From NCBI GenBank assembly GCA_022837185.1, contig JALHJD010000014.1:2152-24521 (forward strand): DNA of 22,370 nt, given 5' to 3'. The notes beneath the pieces are model-generated. The model did no database searches. It saw nothing but the letters and a program-made list of their open reading frames with translations, and had not been told where the DNA came from. A program made the position numbers and the translations under genes. The stretch's first letter is position 1; each line of letters starts with the position of its first letter. Of this stretch, positions 1 through 10,314 are shown one piece after another. The DNA comes from Desulfobacteraceae bacterium (GTDB lineage: Bacteria; Desulfobacterota; Desulfobulbia; Desulfobulbales; Desulfobulbaceae).

Positions 1-106
1 GCGGCCTGATCCCGGTTATGATGTTTTCCCCGCTCTTGCGGATGCCCTTGGCGGCCAGGGCGTCCAGATGCGCTCTCAGTACCGCCTGATATCCGTCCTC
101 CGCCAT
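1..106 (-). CDS. kbl: Probable glycine C-acetyltransferase, N-terminal fragment
   Basis: Only the first 35 codons are inside the window; the gene continues past the left edge. The ATG at 106 is preceded by a strong AGGGAGGGG ribosome site about 5 bases upstream. The fragment reads MAEDGYQAVLRAHLDALAAK and goes on to a GENIITG stretch. This matches in spacing the start of 2-amino-3-ketobutyrate CoA ligase (FYQQL, then AEGL, then ERIITS in E. coli Kbl). That PLP enzyme splits 2-amino-3-oxobutyrate with CoA into glycine and acetyl-CoA. It follows the threonine dehydrogenase by only 16 bp, the expected partner and order. Another class II PLP acyltransferase of the same fold cannot be excluded from 35 residues. 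Confidence 0.55.
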   Translation of the reverse strand, partial: MAEDGYQAVLRAHLDALAAKGIRKSGENIITGIRP

Positions 107-122
107 ATTGCCCCTCCCTTCT

Positions 123-1100
123 TCATTCTGCATTCCGCATTCTGCCTTTTCCTTCAAGCCGGGCCGACAGCTTTTCCAGCATGTCGGCCGCCATGGCCGG
201 GAGATCATAGCCCGGCGCCCATCCCCAGTCCCGGCGGGCGGCGCTGTCATCCATCTTCTCCGGCCAGCCGTCGGCAATTGCCTGGCGGACCGGATCGACC
301 GCGAAGGTCATGGAAAAACCGGGGAGATGACGCCTGATCTCCCTGTACAACTCCTCCGGGGTGAAGCTCATGGCGGTCACGTTGTAAGCGTTGCGGAACC
401 GGAGCCCGGCCGGATCAGCCTCCATGACCTCGATGGCGGCCCGGACCGCGTCCGGCATGTACATCATGTCGAGCCGGGTCGACGGGGCGAGGGGGCAGAC
501 GTATTGTTCCCCCCGCAGGGCGGCGTAAAATATCTCCACCGCATAGTCGGTGGTACCGCCCCCCGGCGGGGCGGTATGGGAAATCAGCCCCGGGAAGCGC
601 AACCCCCTGGCGTCGACCCCAAAGCGCCGGTGGTAATAGTCGCACAGCAGCTCCCCGGCGGTTTTGGTCACCCCGTAGATGGTGTTGGGCCGCTGAATGG
701 TCAATTGCGGCGTGTTCACCCTGGGGGTGGAGGGCCCGAAGGCGCCGATGGAACTCGGGAAAAAGACCGCGCATTGATGCGCTGCCGCAACCTCAAGGAC
801 GTTCAGCAGGCCGTTCATGTTCAGCTCCCACGCGGCCTGGGGCCGGGCTTCGGCAGCGGCGGAGAGCAAGGCCGCCAGGTGATAGACAGTCCCTATCCCG
901 TATGTTGTCACGAGGACGGCCAGCGACTCCCGGTCCCTCACGTCAAGGGCGGCATACGGCCCCGCCTCCCGGAGGGCGGTTCCGGGTTCCCTGCGGTGGC
1001 CGGCGGCGATGACGTTTTCCCCGCCGCAGCGCGCGCGCAGGCCGGGAGTCAGTTCAGTGCCGATCTGGCCTGTGGCGCCGATAACCAGTATTCGTTTCAT
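123..1100 (-). CDS. tdh: L-threonine 3-dehydrogenase, SDR type
   Basis: 325 residues, an extended short-chain dehydrogenase/NAD-dependent epimerase fold. The NAD-binding GATGQIG loop is at residues 8-14, the catalytic pair is in YGVTK (Y142, K146), and SS at 116-117 sits at the catalytic serine position. The family resemblance is to the Flavobacterium-type threonine dehydrogenase rather than the zinc-dependent E. coli enzyme. It would oxidise L-threonine to 2-amino-3-oxobutyrate in the cytoplasm, and the next gene looks like the ligase that uses this product. It starts 24 bp after the lon stop, so it is probably cotranscribed with lon. The last codons and the stop fall in a 7-bp tandem repeat (124-144), so the C-terminal tail may be recent. 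Another sugar-nucleotide epimerase function is possible but less likely given the neighbour. Confidence 0.85.
   Translation of the reverse strand: MKRILVIGATGQIGTELTPGLRARCGGENVIAAGHRREPGTALREAGPYAALDVRDRESLAVLVTTYGIGTVYHLAALLSAAAEARPQAAWELNMNGLLNVLEVAAAHQCAVFFPSSIGAFGPSTPRVNTPQLTIQRPNTIYGVTKTAGELLCDYYHRRFGVDARGLRFPGLISHTAPPGGGTTDYAVEIFYAALRGEQYVCPLAPSTRLDMMYMPDAVRAAIEVMEADPAGLRFRNAYNVTAMSFTPEELYREIRRHLPGFSMTFAVDPVRQAIADGWPEKMDDSAARRDWGWAPGYDLPAMAADMLEKLSARLEGKGRMRNAE
124..144. repeat. Three tandem copies of a 7-bp unit
   Basis: CATTCTG, CATTCCG and CATTCTG follow one another (CAGAATG units on the minus strand). The array overlaps the stop codon of tdh and encodes its last residues (RMRNAE). 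Confidence 0.85.
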
Positions 1101-1124
1101 CAGGACGGATCCTTCCCCCTCTGG

Positions 1125-3455
<2,331 letters not shown>

Positions 3456-3774
3456 GGGCATCGCCTCCGGCCCGGCCGGAAACGCTGACCGGTCTCCAGC
3501 CGCGGCCGTTTTCTGGAAACTGTTCACGATTTTTTTTATTATACCATAATGGCCGTCCTGAGGATACGCTTTACCGGAATACCGGGCGCATTTCCGCCGC
3601 GGACCCGCCGCGGAGTCCGGCGGTTTTTCTCCCGCGGTCCTGCATGCACCGGGCAGGCGTAAATAAATACTTAATTTATGGCACGACATGCTGTACTATC
3701 TGAGCCATGCAAGAGCATGGAGCCGTAATTTTCTCCCCCGAACGGAAAACGAAGCCTGAACCTCTGGCAGGAAC
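3456..3774. promoter_or_regulatory. Divergent intergenic region between lon and the DHH gene
   Basis: No gene is seen here. A perfect minus-strand -10 hexamer TATAAT lies at 3538-3543, about 75 bases before the lon start, but no good -35 stands at 16-18 bp, so it may need an activator or another sigma factor. An AT-rich stretch (3661-3680) contains ATAAAT facing ATTTAT. A small hairpin, CCATGC-AAGA-GCATGG (3705-3720), sits in the probable leader of the DHH gene. I see no classical heat-shock promoter. Confidence 0.45.
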
Positions 3775-4770
3775 ATGAAGCCATCCTCCCTTGCCGCCAC
3801 CCAGAAGAAAAGGTACGAGCAGCTGACCCAAATCGTTGCCGGGGATGACGTCCTCGGCATCATGATCAATGCCGATCCCGATGCCATGGCCAGCGCCCTG
3901 GCCCTGAAAAGACTGTTCTGGCGCAAAAACAGGAAAACCGTCATCTGCCGGGTCAATGCCATCAAGCGGTCCGACAACCTGGCCATGGTCAAGCTGCTCC
4001 GCCTGCACGTTCCCTATGTCAACCGGGCCGACATTTCCAAGGTAACGAAATGGGCCATTGTGGACGGCCAGCCCCAGCATCACCCCAGGTTCGCCAAGGT
4101 TCAATTCGACATCATCATCGACCACCACCCCGTCACTCCCGACCTGGAGGCCCCCTACATTGACATCCGCGACAACTACGGGGCCACCTCCTCCATGCTC
4201 ACCGAATACCTGCGGGCCGCCGGCATCAAGCCCTCGGCCAGGCTGGCCACGGCCCTGTTTTACGGGATCAAGACCGACACGGATAATTTCGCCCGCGCCT
4301 CGACCGCCAATGATATCAAGGCCTTCAAGTACCTCTATCCCTTTGTCAACCTCAACATCATCAAGAAAATAGAGTCCTCGGAAATCAACAAAGGGAACCT
4401 TGAGGACTTCCGCTCCGCCTTCGAGCATCTCGAGTTCATCGGCAATACCGTGTACATCCACATGGGGCGGATTGACGATCCGGATGCCCTGGTGATCATC
4501 GCCGATTTCTTTCTCAAAATGGCGGAGACGAACTGGTGCTTTGTCTCGGGCATATACGGCCAGAAACTTATCATCATCATCAGGAACGCCGGCTTCCGCC
4601 TGCATGCCGGTAACCTGGCCGCCCAGCTTTTCGGCGACCTCGGCGGGGCCGGGGGGCACAAGAGCGCCGCCCGGGTGGAAGTCCCGTTGACGGCGATAAC
4701 TGAAAAAGCCAAGGCGGAAGAGGTTTCGGTCAACGACTATATCAGGAACAAACTGAAAAACAGGCAGTGA
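3775..4770 (+). CDS. DHH/DHHA1-family phosphoesterase, NrnA-like
   Basis: 331 residues with the order typical of bacterial NrnA/RecJ-like enzymes: DHH domain (about 1-180), then DHHA1 domain (about 200-320). Motif I is NADPDAMAS (32-40), a VDGQP segment lies at 97-101, the DHH motif IIDHH ends at 118, and the C-terminal GGAGGHK loop is at 290-296. Such enzymes use two metal ions, usually manganese, to hydrolyse short RNA ends, pAp or cyclic dinucleotides in the cytoplasm. The first histidine usual in motif I of NrnA (HxNPDGD) is an asparagine here, so the substrate cannot be assigned. The ribosome site before the ATG is weak (GGCAGGAAC). It is transcribed divergently from lon and stands alone, 410 bp before the next gene. 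Confidence 0.85.
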   Translation: MKPSSLAATQKKRYEQLTQIVAGDDVLGIMINADPDAMASALALKRLFWRKNRKTVICRVNAIKRSDNLAMVKLLRLHVPYVNRADISKVTKWAIVDGQPQHHPRFAKVQFDIIIDHHPVTPDLEAPYIDIRDNYGATSSMLTEYLRAAGIKPSARLATALFYGIKTDTDNFARASTANDIKAFKYLYPFVNLNIIKKIESSEINKGNLEDFRSAFEHLEFIGNTVYIHMGRIDDPDALVIIADFFLKMAETNWCFVSGIYGQKLIIIIRNAGFRLHAGNLAAQLFGDLGGAGGHKSAARVEVPLTAITEKAKAEEVSVNDYIRNKLKNRQ

Positions 4771-4966
4771 CACCCGGAAACCCGCTGCCGCTGTCTGCCT
4801 CTGTCCGAACGCGGCCGCAATTTGCCGCCCCGGCTGAGCGCGATCCCGTGGATTGTCAACAGGCATCCATTTTGCAGGAGACGAGGCATGGAACAGGAAC
4901 CACTTTGGCCGCGGGGCAAAGGGTTGTCAGAAAAGACTGAAACCGCCCCTGGACGCGGGCACGAAC

Positions 4967-4986
4967 CGAAGGGAACGTTCCCTTCG
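4967..4986. promoter_or_regulatory. Perfect 20-bp palindrome, candidate operator
   Basis: CGAAGGGAACGTTCCCTTCG reads the same on both strands. It ends 15 bases before the -35 hexamer of the next promoter, a position suited to a dimeric activator or repressor. It has no loop and no following T tract, so it is unlikely to be a terminator. Confidence 0.6.
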
Positions 4987-5001
4987 ACAACCAGCCAATG
5001 C

Positions 5002-5029
5002 TTGACACCTGCGGCGGAGAAGGTAGAAT
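5002..5029 (+). promoter_or_regulatory. Sigma-70-type promoter
   Basis: A perfect -35 TTGACA (5002-5007), a 16-bp spacer and -10 TAGAAT (5024-5029), five of six consensus bases. It points at the PA2779/PA2778-like gene pair. Confidence 0.7.
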
Positions 5030-5180
5030 ATTTCCTTCATGGCCGTCCATGCGTTCATGCCCCGGCGCCGGGCGCCCAACGGCAGGCGGGACAGCCGGCG
5101 CCGCCGGAATTGAGAACAACGGCCGTCAATCCGCGAGGCCGAAAGAAACCGAGACATCCACAACAGGTTAAGGAGGAGAC

Positions 5181-5582
5181 ATGCTGCAACGAATCGCCCA
5201 ACCCATGAGTATCGTTCTGATCATTTCTTTTCTGCTGCTCAATTTCGCAGCTCAGGCCGCCAGGGCTGAAATGATATCCACAGAGACAGCCATAGCCCTG
5301 ACCGGAAAGGAGAACAGCCGCGCCACGGTGGCCGCCTTTCTCGAAAGAATGGATGTCCGGCAGACCATGGAGCGGCAGGGGGTTGACATGGCAGAAGCCA
5401 TGAAACGGGTCAACGCCTTGTCCGACGAGGAAGTTCTCCGCCTGGCCCAGCAAATCGACCAGCTCCCCGCTGGCGGAAACGGCTTCGGAACAGTGGTGGG
5501 GGCCATTCTGGTTATCTTTCTGGTGCTGCTGATAACCGATATTCTCGGTCTCACTCACGTTTTCTCCTTTGTGAACAGATAA
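5181..5582 (+). CDS. PA2779-family membrane-associated protein
   Basis: 133 residues. A hydrophobic segment at about 9-28, ending in AAQAARAE, is a signal peptide or first membrane anchor. A middle stretch of about 70 residues is helical and charged (TAIALTGKENSRATVAAFLE), followed by a glycine-rich linker and a second membrane span (about 103-121). This architecture and the partner gene fit the PA2779 family, which is of unknown function; the central part would lie on the outer face of the inner membrane. AAGGAGG lies 5 bases before the ATG. It is the first gene of a two-gene unit, with 10 bp to the peptidase-like gene, under the promoter at 5002-5029. Confidence 0.8.
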   Translation: MLQRIAQPMSIVLIISFLLLNFAAQAARAEMISTETAIALTGKENSRATVAAFLERMDVRQTMERQGVDMAEAMKRVNALSDEEVLRLAQQIDQLPAGGNGFGTVVGAILVIFLVLLITDILGLTHVFSFVNR

Positions 5583-5592
5583 ACCATCCGGC

Positions 5593-6576
5593 ATGCGGCG
5601 GCGTGAACAGCCCACCGGCCCGATAACGGCCGTTCTGCTGCTTATGCTGGCAACGCTTCTAAATGCCGGCTGCGGAGGCGTGGCCCTGGAGAAATCGCTG
5701 CGGAGCGCAGCCCGTTTCCCTGATCAGGCCCGGGTGGAGAGTGTGCCGTTTTACCCCCAGGAAAAAAATCAATGCGGCCCGGCCGCCCTGGCCATGGTTC
5801 TTTCCTGGAGCGGGATCAGCGTGCAGCCCGAAGATCTCGTTGCGGCAACGTACACCCCGAAAAGAAAGGGAAGCCTGCAGAGCGATCTCATTGCCGCGTC
5901 CCGCCGCCACGGGCGGCTGGCCTATCCCTTTCACGGACCGGACCTGCTGCTGGCTGAAATCGCCGCCGGCCGGCCTGTCATTGTCCTGCTGAACCTCGCC
6001 TTTTCCTGGTACCCGCAATGGCACTACGCCGTTGTCATCGGCTACGACAGGAACGGAGGGACACTTACCCTCCATTCGGGGACAAGGGCCGCGGAACGGA
6101 TGTCATTGCGCCTGTTCGACAACCTGTGGAAGCGCAGCGACTACTGGGCCCTGTCGGTCCTGCCCCCGTCGGAGACCGTGGCCCGCCCGGACGAGAAAAA
6201 ATGGCTGGAGGCGATTGTCGGACTGGAACGGGCCGGGCAGTGGCAGGCCGCCGCCGTCGCCTACGGCAAGGCAGCCGAACTGTGGCCTCGCAGCCACAAC
6301 GCCTGGATCGGCCTGGGAAACAGCCTCCACCGGCTCGGCGATCCGGCCGGCGCGGCCGCTGCCTTTCGCGAGGCAGTCAGGGTCAGACCCGCATCGGGGA
6401 TTGCCCATAACAATCTGGCCCAGGCCCTGCTGGAGACCGGCCGGTACGAGGAGGCGGAGCAGGCCGCGCGTCAGGCCGTATCCCTTGGGGGCCCCTTGCG
6501 TGAGACCTTTCTCAGGACCCTGAACGAGGTAATGGCCGGCGGCCGGGAGACGCCGCGGGACCGTGCGGCTGACTGA
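5593..6576 (+). CDS. PA2778-family C39-like cysteine peptidase with TPR repeats
   Basis: 327 residues. The N-terminus is hydrophobic (11-26) and ends in LLNAGC, a near-lipobox with asparagine at -3, so lipid attachment at C27 is likely but not certain. The C39-like papain fold has the QCGPAA motif with catalytic C61 and its preceding oxyanion glutamine Q60, and the histidine in QWHYAVVIGYD (H144). The C-terminal third (about 204-300) is TPR-like, with AWIGLGNSLHRLGDPAGAAA and AHNNLAQALLETGRYEEAE. The substrate is unknown. The family is found beside PA2779, and the pair may form one envelope complex. No strong ribosome site precedes the ATG, consistent with coupling to the gene 10 bp upstream. 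Confidence 0.85.
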   Translation: MRRREQPTGPITAVLLLMLATLLNAGCGGVALEKSLRSAARFPDQARVESVPFYPQEKNQCGPAALAMVLSWSGISVQPEDLVAATYTPKRKGSLQSDLIAASRRHGRLAYPFHGPDLLLAEIAAGRPVIVLLNLAFSWYPQWHYAVVIGYDRNGGTLTLHSGTRAAERMSLRLFDNLWKRSDYWALSVLPPSETVARPDEKKWLEAIVGLERAGQWQAAAVAYGKAAELWPRSHNAWIGLGNSLHRLGDPAGAAAAFREAVRVRPASGIAHNNLAQALLETGRYEEAEQAARQAVSLGGPLRETFLRTLNEVMAGGRETPRDRAAD

Positions 6577-6760
6577 CCCATATGGCGGGCTGATGCCGAC
6601 AGGTCCCTGAAAAGAAAGGGCCCCGGCCGGGAATCAATGCGCTGCGGCCGCCCATCCCGCAAACTGCCGCGGCAATGAACAGGGCCGCCCCGGACACGTA
6701 TACGCACATACACCCATATAACCGCCGCAGCCCTGCTGCGCAACAAACAGGAGGACCCGT

Positions 6761-9205
6761 ATGGCCGACCAGGCTGACAAACTTTCCCCGGAGCAGCTCC
6801 GGCATGAACCGGCACCGTCGATGTTCGACTTCCGCAGCACCGAGGAACTGGAACCGCTCGAAATCATAATCGGCCAGGAAAGGGCCCTGCGCTCAATTTC
6901 CTTCGGCGTCAACATCAGGAGCCAGGGGTATCACATGTATGCCCTGGGCCCGGTGGGCACCGGCAAGAAAACCATCATCAAAAAATTCCTGGCCACGGAC
7001 GCCGAATCCAAATCCGTGCCGGACGACTGGCTCTACGTCAACAATTTCAGCGACAGCGACAACCCCAAGGCGCTCAGGCTGCCGGCGGGCACGGGGCGCG
7101 AACTGCGGGATGACCTGGACCGCCTGGTCAGGGAGCTGCAGACCGAGGTCCCCAAGGCCTTTGAAAGCTCAGCGTATGAACAGCAGCTTCAGGAAAGCAA
7201 GAACCGCCTGAACCAGAAAAGCCAGGAGCTGTTCGAAAACCTGGAACAAAAGGTCAAGGAAGCCGGCTTCCGGCTGCTGCAGGGACCCGACGGCATCGGC
7301 ATCATCCCGGTGATGGGCGGGGAACCGGTTACCCAGGACCAGATGAAGGAACTTGATGAAGCCACCCGCCAGGAGTTCGAAAAGAACGGAAAAATCCTGG
7401 AGGAGGAGATCAAGAACACCATGCGCAGGGCCCAGGAACTCCAGAAAGAGGCAAGAAAGGAGGTGATGGAGATTGACCGCAAGGTCGTGCGCCAGACCAT
7501 TGATCACATCCTCAATGAACTGAAGGAAAAGTACGCCGATTTCGACAAAGTCGTCGCCTTCCTGGATGCCGCCCGCGCCAACCTGCTCAAGGATGTCACC
7601 CCCTTCAAGCATTTGAAGAAAATCGAGGAAGTCCCCCCTGAACAGCGGCAGTTCATGTCCATGATGCAGGAGCAGGTGACCTTTGATGAATTCCGCGGCA
7701 ATCTCATCATCGACAACAGCACCACCAAGGGGGCGCCGATCGTCTTTGAAAAAAATCCCACCTCCGCCAACCTGCTCGGTCGGGTCGAGTATCAGGGTAA
7801 GTTCGGCGCCCTGGTCACCAACTTCCGCATGATAAAAAGCGGCGCCCTGCACAAGGCCAACGGCGGCTACCTGCTGCTCGACGCCTTTGAACTGCTGACC
7901 AAGCCCATGGCCTGGGAAATCCTCAAACGGGCCCTGAAGAACCAGGAAGTGGTCATCGAAAGCCTGGAAAAGGCCTTCGGCTTCATGACCACCCGCACCC
8001 TGGAGCCGGAGCCCATACCCCTGGACATCAAGGTGATCGTCATGGGCGATCCCTATCTCTATTACCTGCTCTACAACCTGGACCCCGATTTTCCCAAGCT
8101 CTTCAAGGTCAAGGCCGACTTCGGCAGCTGGACGCCCTGGACCGATGAAAGCGCCCGGCAGTACGCCCAGTTCATCGCCAATCTCTGCCGGGAGGAAAAG
8201 CTGAACCATTTCACCCCTGACGGCGTCAGCAGCATCATCGGCTACAGCGCCCGACTCGTCTCCCATCAGAAGAAATTGATCACCGTGTTCGGCCTGCTGG
8301 CCGATATCATCAGGGAGGCTTCCTTCTGGGCCGAAGAGAACAACCGCAGCCTGGTCACGGCCGCCGATGTCGCCAGGGCCATCGATGAAAAGATCTACCG
8401 CAGCAACCGCATCGAAAAAACCATCCAGGACATGATCGAGGAAGAAACCATCCTCATCGACACCAGGGACGCGGTGGTAGGGCAGGTCAACGGCATATCG
8501 GTCCTGTCCCTCGGGGACTACAGTTTCGGCAAGCCCTCCAGGATCACGGCCCGCACCTTTGTGGGCAGCAAGGGCATCCTCAGCATTGACCGCGAGACCG
8601 AACTGGGGGGGCCGATCCACAACAAGGGCAGCCTGATCCTGGCCGGCTACCTGGGCGGTAAATATGCCGGAGACGTGCCCCTGGCCTTTTCCGCCAGCAT
8701 CACCTTTGAACAGCTCTACGAGGGGGTTGAGGGCGACAGCGCCTCTTCCACCGAACTCTACGCCCTGCTGTCCAGTCTTTCCGGACTGCCCATCCGGCAG
8801 GACCTGGCGGTGACCGGGTCAGTGAACCAGCGCGGCGAGGTGCAGGCCATCGGCGGAGTGAATGAAAAAATTGAAGGATTCTTCGCCGTCTGCAAGGCCA
8901 AGGGGTTCACCGGCACCCAGGGAGTGCTCATCCCCGCAAGCAACGTCAAACATCTCATGCTCCGTCATGAAATCGTGGAGGAGGTCCGCAACGGCCGGTT
9001 CCATATTTACGCCGTCGCCACCATAGATCAGGGCATTTCCCTGCTCACAGGCACCGAGGCCGGCAAACAGCAGGAGGACGGCACTTATCCCGAGGGTACG
9101 GTCAACCATGCGGTGCAGCTCAAGATCCTGGAGCTGGCGGGCAAGTTCCGCTGGTACAGCAGCAGTTCCGACGAGGAGGCCGGCGCCGAAAATCAGGGCG
9201 AATAG
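6761..9205 (+). CDS. Lon-family ATP-dependent protease, LonB/YcbZ-like
   Basis: 814 residues, beginning after AGGAGG with good spacing. The N-terminal AAA part has a P-loop GPVGTGKK at 63-70, interrupted by a long helical, coiled-coil insertion (about 110-260) rich in E, K and Q. The C-terminal S16 peptidase domain carries the serine in EGDSASSTE (S660) and the lysine in GGVNEKIEG (K703). This is the subfamily annotated as Lon-related putative ATP-dependent protease. It lacks the LonA N-terminal domain, so its substrates probably differ. It is distinct from the true LonA at 1125-3455. Substrates are not known; cytoplasmic protein quality control is an inference from the family. Confidence 0.9.
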   Translation: MADQADKLSPEQLRHEPAPSMFDFRSTEELEPLEIIIGQERALRSISFGVNIRSQGYHMYALGPVGTGKKTIIKKFLATDAESKSVPDDWLYVNNFSDSDNPKALRLPAGTGRELRDDLDRLVRELQTEVPKAFESSAYEQQLQESKNRLNQKSQELFENLEQKVKEAGFRLLQGPDGIGIIPVMGGEPVTQDQMKELDEATRQEFEKNGKILEEEIKNTMRRAQELQKEARKEVMEIDRKVVRQTIDHILNELKEKYADFDKVVAFLDAARANLLKDVTPFKHLKKIEEVPPEQRQFMSMMQEQVTFDEFRGNLIIDNSTTKGAPIVFEKNPTSANLLGRVEYQGKFGALVTNFRMIKSGALHKANGGYLLLDAFELLTKPMAWEILKRALKNQEVVIESLEKAFGFMTTRTLEPEPIPLDIKVIVMGDPYLYYLLYNLDPDFPKLFKVKADFGSWTPWTDESARQYAQFIANLCREEKLNHFTPDGVSSIIGYSARLVSHQKKLITVFGLLADIIREASFWAEENNRSLVTAADVARAIDEKIYRSNRIEKTIQDMIEEETILIDTRDAVVGQVNGISVLSLGDYSFGKPSRITARTFVGSKGILSIDRETELGGPIHNKGSLILAGYLGGKYAGDVPLAFSASITFEQLYEGVEGDSASSTELYALLSSLSGLPIRQDLAVTGSVNQRGEVQAIGGVNEKIEGFFAVCKAKGFTGTQGVLIPASNVKHLMLRHEIVEEVRNGRFHIYAVATIDQGISLLTGTEAGKQQEDGTYPEGTVNHAVQLKILELAGKFRWYSSSSDEEAGAENQGE

Positions 9206-9292
9206 TGGCCCTCAGGTTCTCCGGGCGGAGACGGTGGGAACTTTTCCCCGCCCCGCCCGCGGACAGCGATGTTTCAGAAACGGAGGACAGCC

Positions 9293-10231
9293 ATGGAGAC
9301 GATGAAAGCGATTCGGATGCATGCCTTCGGCGGTCCGGAGGTGCTGGCCTATGAGGATGCCCCCAGGCCGGTCCCGGCCGCCGATGAAGTGCTGATCAGG
9401 GTCCTGGCCGCCGGCGTCAACCCGGTTGACTGGAAAATCCGGGAAGGATACATGCGCGACAAGATCACCCTTCCCCTGGTCCCCGGCTGGGATGTCGCGG
9501 GCGTCATAGAAGAGAAAGGTCCCGCCGTCGTGGGGCTGGAGCCCGGTGACGGCGTCTATGCCCTGCCGTCCATCCTTCGCAACGGCGCCTACGCCGAATA
9601 CATTGTTGTCAAGGCCTCGGAGGTCGCCCTGAAGCCCGAGAGCCTGGACTACGACCACGCCGCCGCGGTCCCGCTCGCCGCCCTGACCGCCTGGCAGTCC
9701 CTCTTTGATCTGGCCCGCCTGCGGGCGGGACGGAAAATCCTCATCCATGCCGCGGCCGGAGGGGTCGGCCATTTTGCCGTCCAGTTCGCCGCATGGGTCG
9801 GCGCCCATGTCATCGGCACGGCATCGGCCCGGCACCATGATTTCCTCCGGTCCATCGGCGCCCATGAACTCATCGACTATACCACGACCCCCTTTGAGGA
9901 AGCGGTGCGCGACGCCGACGTAGTGCTCGACGCCCTGGGAGGCGAGGTCTGGCAGCGATCCTGGAAGGTCCTCAAACGAGGCGGCATCATGGTGTCCACG
10001 CTGCGCGGCCCCGAGGCGGGCGGCCCGGACGCCCTGAACAAACTCTGCGCGCATGTTTTTGTCCAGCCCGACGCCGCGCAACTGGGCGAAATCGCGGTGC
10101 TGATCGACAGCGGGCAGGTTCGCCCCGTCGTGGAAAGAATTTTTCCCCTGTCTGAGGCGGCCGCCGCCCACCGGCTGCTCCAGTCCGGCCATGCCGAGGG
10201 AAAGGTCATCCTCCATGTCGCCGACGCATAA
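9293..10231 (+). CDS. NADP-dependent quinone oxidoreductase-like (zinc-free MDR) protein
   Basis: 312 residues, medium-chain dehydrogenase/reductase family. The GroES-like half has GVNPVDWKIREG (41-52) and the VPGWDVAG segment (63-70). The Rossmann half has the NADPH loop AAAGGVGH (153-160). There is no structural zinc cysteine cluster, and the active-site zinc ligands are absent, which puts it with quinone or enone reductases rather than alcohol dehydrogenases. It would reduce quinones or unsaturated carbonyls in the cytoplasm. The ATG at 9293 is preferred over the one 24 bases upstream because GGAGG stands 6 bases before it. It lies between the protease and the AhpF-like reductase, so a redox or carbonyl-stress role is plausible but unproven. 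Confidence 0.85.
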   Translation: METMKAIRMHAFGGPEVLAYEDAPRPVPAADEVLIRVLAAGVNPVDWKIREGYMRDKITLPLVPGWDVAGVIEEKGPAVVGLEPGDGVYALPSILRNGAYAEYIVVKASEVALKPESLDYDHAAAVPLAALTAWQSLFDLARLRAGRKILIHAAAGGVGHFAVQFAAWVGAHVIGTASARHHDFLRSIGAHELIDYTTTPFEEAVRDADVVLDALGGEVWQRSWKVLKRGGIMVSTLRGPEAGGPDALNKLCAHVFVQPDAAQLGEIAVLIDSGQVRPVVERIFPLSEAAAAHRLLQSGHAEGKVILHVADA

Positions 10232-10314
10232 CATCTTGTCCATCGCTGTGTTGCGGGCTGGAACCGGGAGAGCCGGCCCCGGTCCGGCAACCGGCTTTGA
10301 TCCGGGAGGCAGGC

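Larger units (their letters stand above)
4771..5180. other. 410-bp intergenic region with promoter and palindrome
   Basis: Short open frames cross this stretch, but none has a plausible ribosome site or recognisable protein. It holds the 20-bp palindrome at 4967-4986 and the promoter at 5002-5029, each listed separately. The remainder shows no clear terminator for the preceding DHH gene. The leader from the predicted transcript start to the next ATG is about 145 bases and GC-rich. Confidence 0.6.

Noticed and set aside
3676..4866. 396-codon minus-strand frame over the DHH gene
   Set aside because: The opposite strand encodes a protein with all DHH/DHHA1 motifs; this frame is its shadow.
4822..5208. 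128-codon plus-strand frame before the PA2779-like gene
   Set aside because: It covers the palindrome and promoter, overlaps the next gene's start, lacks a ribosome site and has non-protein-like composition.
7169..8620. 483-codon minus-strand frame inside the LonB-like gene
   Set aside because: Antisense to a conserved protease, with low-complexity GC-driven composition.
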